Part shown: positions 62,484 to 64,000 of the stretch, one piece after another | How the letters are laid out: each line of letters begins with the position of its first letter | Numbering within the stretch: the first letter of the stretch is position 1 | Assembly: GCF_023704175.1 (NCBI RefSeq) | Contig: NZ_CP084530.1 | Span: 1,882,001-1,946,000, forward strand | Length of the DNA stretch: 64,000 bases | Direction: 5' to 3' | Origin: Paenibacillus sp. YPG26 | GTDB taxonomy: Bacteria > Bacillota > Bacilli > Paenibacillales > Paenibacillaceae | The notes under the pieces: model-generated | What the model was told of the DNA's origin: nothing | The model's input: the letters and a program-made list of their open reading frames with translations, nothing else | The model's database searches: none | Position numbers and translations under genes: made by a program

Positions 62484-62554
62484 AGGGAAAGTATCCCAAG
62501 TATTCGTTTGGTTAGCACAACTAACTGACCGGAGCTTGGGACTTTCTCTTTTTT
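62484..62554 (+). ncRNA. Structured leader RNA ending in a terminator-like T run
   Basis: Three stacked helices can form: 62484-62492 with 62541-62549, 62495-62500 with 62535-62540, and 62510-62515 with 62521-62526, with a 9x8-nt internal loop between the last two. Six T residues follow directly. It may be an attenuator, an undescribed riboswitch-like element, or simply a long terminator for the gene upstream. Confidence 0.45.
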
Positions 62555-62581
62555 GTGTTGGTTTAGAGAGGAGAGGATCGA

Positions 62582-64000
62582 GTGCATTTTCCTTCAAAGC
62601 TTGAGCCGGGGAGCCTACTTGGGGGCAGATATCAGATCGAGAAGTGGATAGCAAGCGGGGGAATGAGCCATGTCTATTGTGCAGTGGATTTGAAGCTTCA
62701 TGACAAGAAATGGGCTATCAAAGAAACCATGACGGTATCCGGGCAGAATGCCCGGCTGGAAGAGGAAGCCAGACTGCTCATCAGGCTGAACCATCCCCGA
62801 TTGCCGCACGTTGTTGATTTTTTCCCGCCTGATGAGGAAGGTTATACCTATTTGGTCATGGACTTTATTGAAGGAGTTACGTTGGAGAATTATCTTGCGG
62901 GCTTGACCTGCCTGCCTTCAATCGAAATGGTTCTGCAAATTACCGGCCAGATATGCGAAGGTCTGGAGTACCTTCATACTTTTGACCCGCCCATTGTATA
63001 CCGGGATTTAAAGCCAACGAATTTAATGATTGATCAAGCGGGCAGCCTGCGCTTTATTGATTTCGGAATTGCCAGGCAATTTAAGATGGATCAGCCGGAA
63101 GATACGGTGAAGCTGGGCACGGTTGGTTTTGCCGCACCTGAGCAGTATGGAGGTAAGCAGACTGATGCCAGAACGGATCTGTATTCACTGGGCGCGCTGC
63201 TCTTGTATTTAATCACAGGCGGCCAGCTGAGTGAGTGGAGGCCTGAAGTACAGCAGTTGCTTAAAGTTGATGCCAATCAGTCTAACACAACCGCTCTGCT
63301 AAAGGTTATAAAGAAGCTGCTGCAATATAAGCCTGAGGATCGTTATGTGTCAGTGAGTGAGGTCAGGAAGGCGCTCCAATCCGTAATCGTGCATCCTTCT
63401 TCTGATCGCACTCAGCTTGAGAAGTCAGAGTCCTCCAGAACAAAGGTTATTGCAGTTATCGGAGTCTCGGGAGGTGTTGGTACTACGCATACGGCAATCA
63501 TGCTGGCTTATTCATTAATTACTCACTTTAAGGAAGTTACTTTGCTTGAGCTTACGGATAAATCGAGTGCGTTCGCAAGACTTCAGACTTCAGCTTCCAA
63601 ACCAGGTGTAACCGGGGCTTTATCCGCGGAGAGAAGCTTCTCTATCGAAGGTGTTCATTACTGCCGGCGGCCGACCAGAATGGAAATGCTGGATATGATC
63701 TCAGGCGAGGGTGGATTGGTCATTCTGGATTTGGGGAGCGACCAGAGCAAAGAGACAATTGAAGAGTTTGTGAGGGCAGACATATCGCTTGTTGTGGGCT
63801 CCGCTGCAGCATGGAGATTCCAAGATATTGTATCCTTCTGCAGATTGTCAGCTTCTTACTCTAAAAGTAAATGGATTTACGCAATTCCATCGGCGCCAAT
63901 GACGGTAATTCACCATCTGCGAAGGAAGCTGGGAACCTCTAGACTGCTTCCTATTCCACACGAGACGGATCCCTTTCAACCTTCTGAGGAGACTGTAGCA
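62582..64000 (+). CDS. Ser/Thr protein kinase fused to a CpaE/TadZ-like P-loop domain (partial)
   Basis: Open from GTG at 62582 (GAGAGGAGAGGA upstream) to the window end, 473 codons. The N-terminal kinase has all core motifs: Gly loop ASGGMSHVY near 24-32, AIKE Lys47, YRDLKPTN Asp142, DFG at 160 and APEQYG near 185. From about 288 a second domain begins with VIAVIGVSGGVGTTHTA and continues like MinD/CpaE proteins (LVILDLGSD near 381). Its Walker A lacks both lysines, as in TadZ-type pseudo-ATPases. The link to a Tad/Flp-type pilus or similar envelope machine is inferred. Confidence 0.85.
   Translation, partial: MHFPSKLEPGSLLGGRYQIEKWIASGGMSHVYCAVDLKLHDKKWAIKETMTVSGQNARLEEEARLLIRLNHPRLPHVVDFFPPDEEGYTYLVMDFIEGVTLENYLAGLTCLPSIEMVLQITGQICEGLEYLHTFDPPIVYRDLKPTNLMIDQAGSLRFIDFGIARQFKMDQPEDTVKLGTVGFAAPEQYGGKQTDARTDLYSLGALLLYLITGGQLSEWRPEVQQLLKVDANQSNTTALLKVIKKLLQYKPEDRYVSVSEVRKALQSVIVHPSSDRTQLEKSESSRTKVIAVIGVSGGVGTTHTAIMLAYSLITHFKEVTLLELTDKSSAFARLQTSASKPGVTGALSAERSFSIEGVHYCRRPTRMEMLDMISGEGGLVILDLGSDQSKETIEEFVRADISLVVGSAAAWRFQDIVSFCRLSASYSKSKWIYAIPSAPMTVIHHLRRKLGTSRLLPIPHETDPFQPSEETVA

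Noticed and set aside
1..64000. CRISPR arrays, rRNA, tRNA genes or prophage modules
   Set aside because: No regularly spaced direct repeats, rRNA-like sequence, cloverleaf with CCA end, or cluster of phage structural genes was seen by eye.

Overview
The window comes from the chromosome of a spore-forming member of the Bacillales, most likely Paenibacillus or a close relative. This is inferred from the spore genes present (CotE, a CotH-type kinase, SpoVK), from strong AGGAGG-type ribosome binding sites with frequent GTG and TTG starts, from LexA boxes of the GAAC-N4-GTTC type, from GlnR-type nitrogen control, and from moderate GC. I see no rRNA, tRNA, CRISPR array or intact mobile element. One relic of an IS3-type transposase lies near 5.6 kb, and one decayed small membrane gene lies behind glnA.

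Layout. 0-5 kb: the end of a membrane protein, then parE-parC (topoisomerase IV). 5-13 kb: accessory single genes (a secreted charged protein, MarR regulator, pseudouridine synthase plus methyltransferase, GNAT protein, lone ABC ATPase, SPFH protein) and an AT-rich two-gene ABC exporter. 13-21.7 kb: secreted M14 carboxypeptidase, drug-efflux MFS, a DUF485/acetate-symporter operon with a CcpA-like site, a CotH-like kinase, a beta carbonic anhydrase and a HesB-like protein. 21.8-27.2 kb: M32 carboxypeptidase, a three-gene NMT1/SsuABC-type uptake operon and an aromatic-acid-exporter-like protein.

27.3-46.3 kb follows the Bacillus core order cotE-mutS-mutL-miaA-hfq-spoVK-hflX-ynbB-glnR-glnA, with extra genes inserted: an amidoligase-like gene between cotE and mutS, a methyltransferase between mutL and miaA, and PBP1, an Ntdp-like phosphatase and a YdcF protein between hfq and spoVK. 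glnRA carries two exact GlnR operators around its promoter. 46.6-50 kb is an SOS neighbourhood: lexA diverges from a yneA-like division inhibitor across about 180 bp with five LexA-box-like sites, followed by ynzC. A nucleotidyltransferase gene nearby also has an exact LexA box.

50-57.2 kb: aldo/keto reductase, a membrane protein, HAD hydrolase, FixH-like lipoprotein, mtnD, and a full-length cobalamin-dependent metH. 57.2-62.4 kb: RNase Z, then a tight run of HAD phosphatase, Fpg-like glycosylase, endonuclease-IV-like AP endonuclease, a small cyclic-phosphate receiver-type protein and a THUMP/FtsJ RNA methyltransferase, which together look like a nucleic-acid repair and modification operon. 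The window ends inside a gene fusing a Ser/Thr kinase to a CpaE/TadZ-like P-loop domain, preceded by a promoter and a strongly structured leader RNA.

The best leads for undescribed biology are the kinase/TadZ-like fusion with its structured leader, the cotE-linked amidoligase, and the repair/modification operon. Functions rest on motif recognition by eye; no database search was possible.
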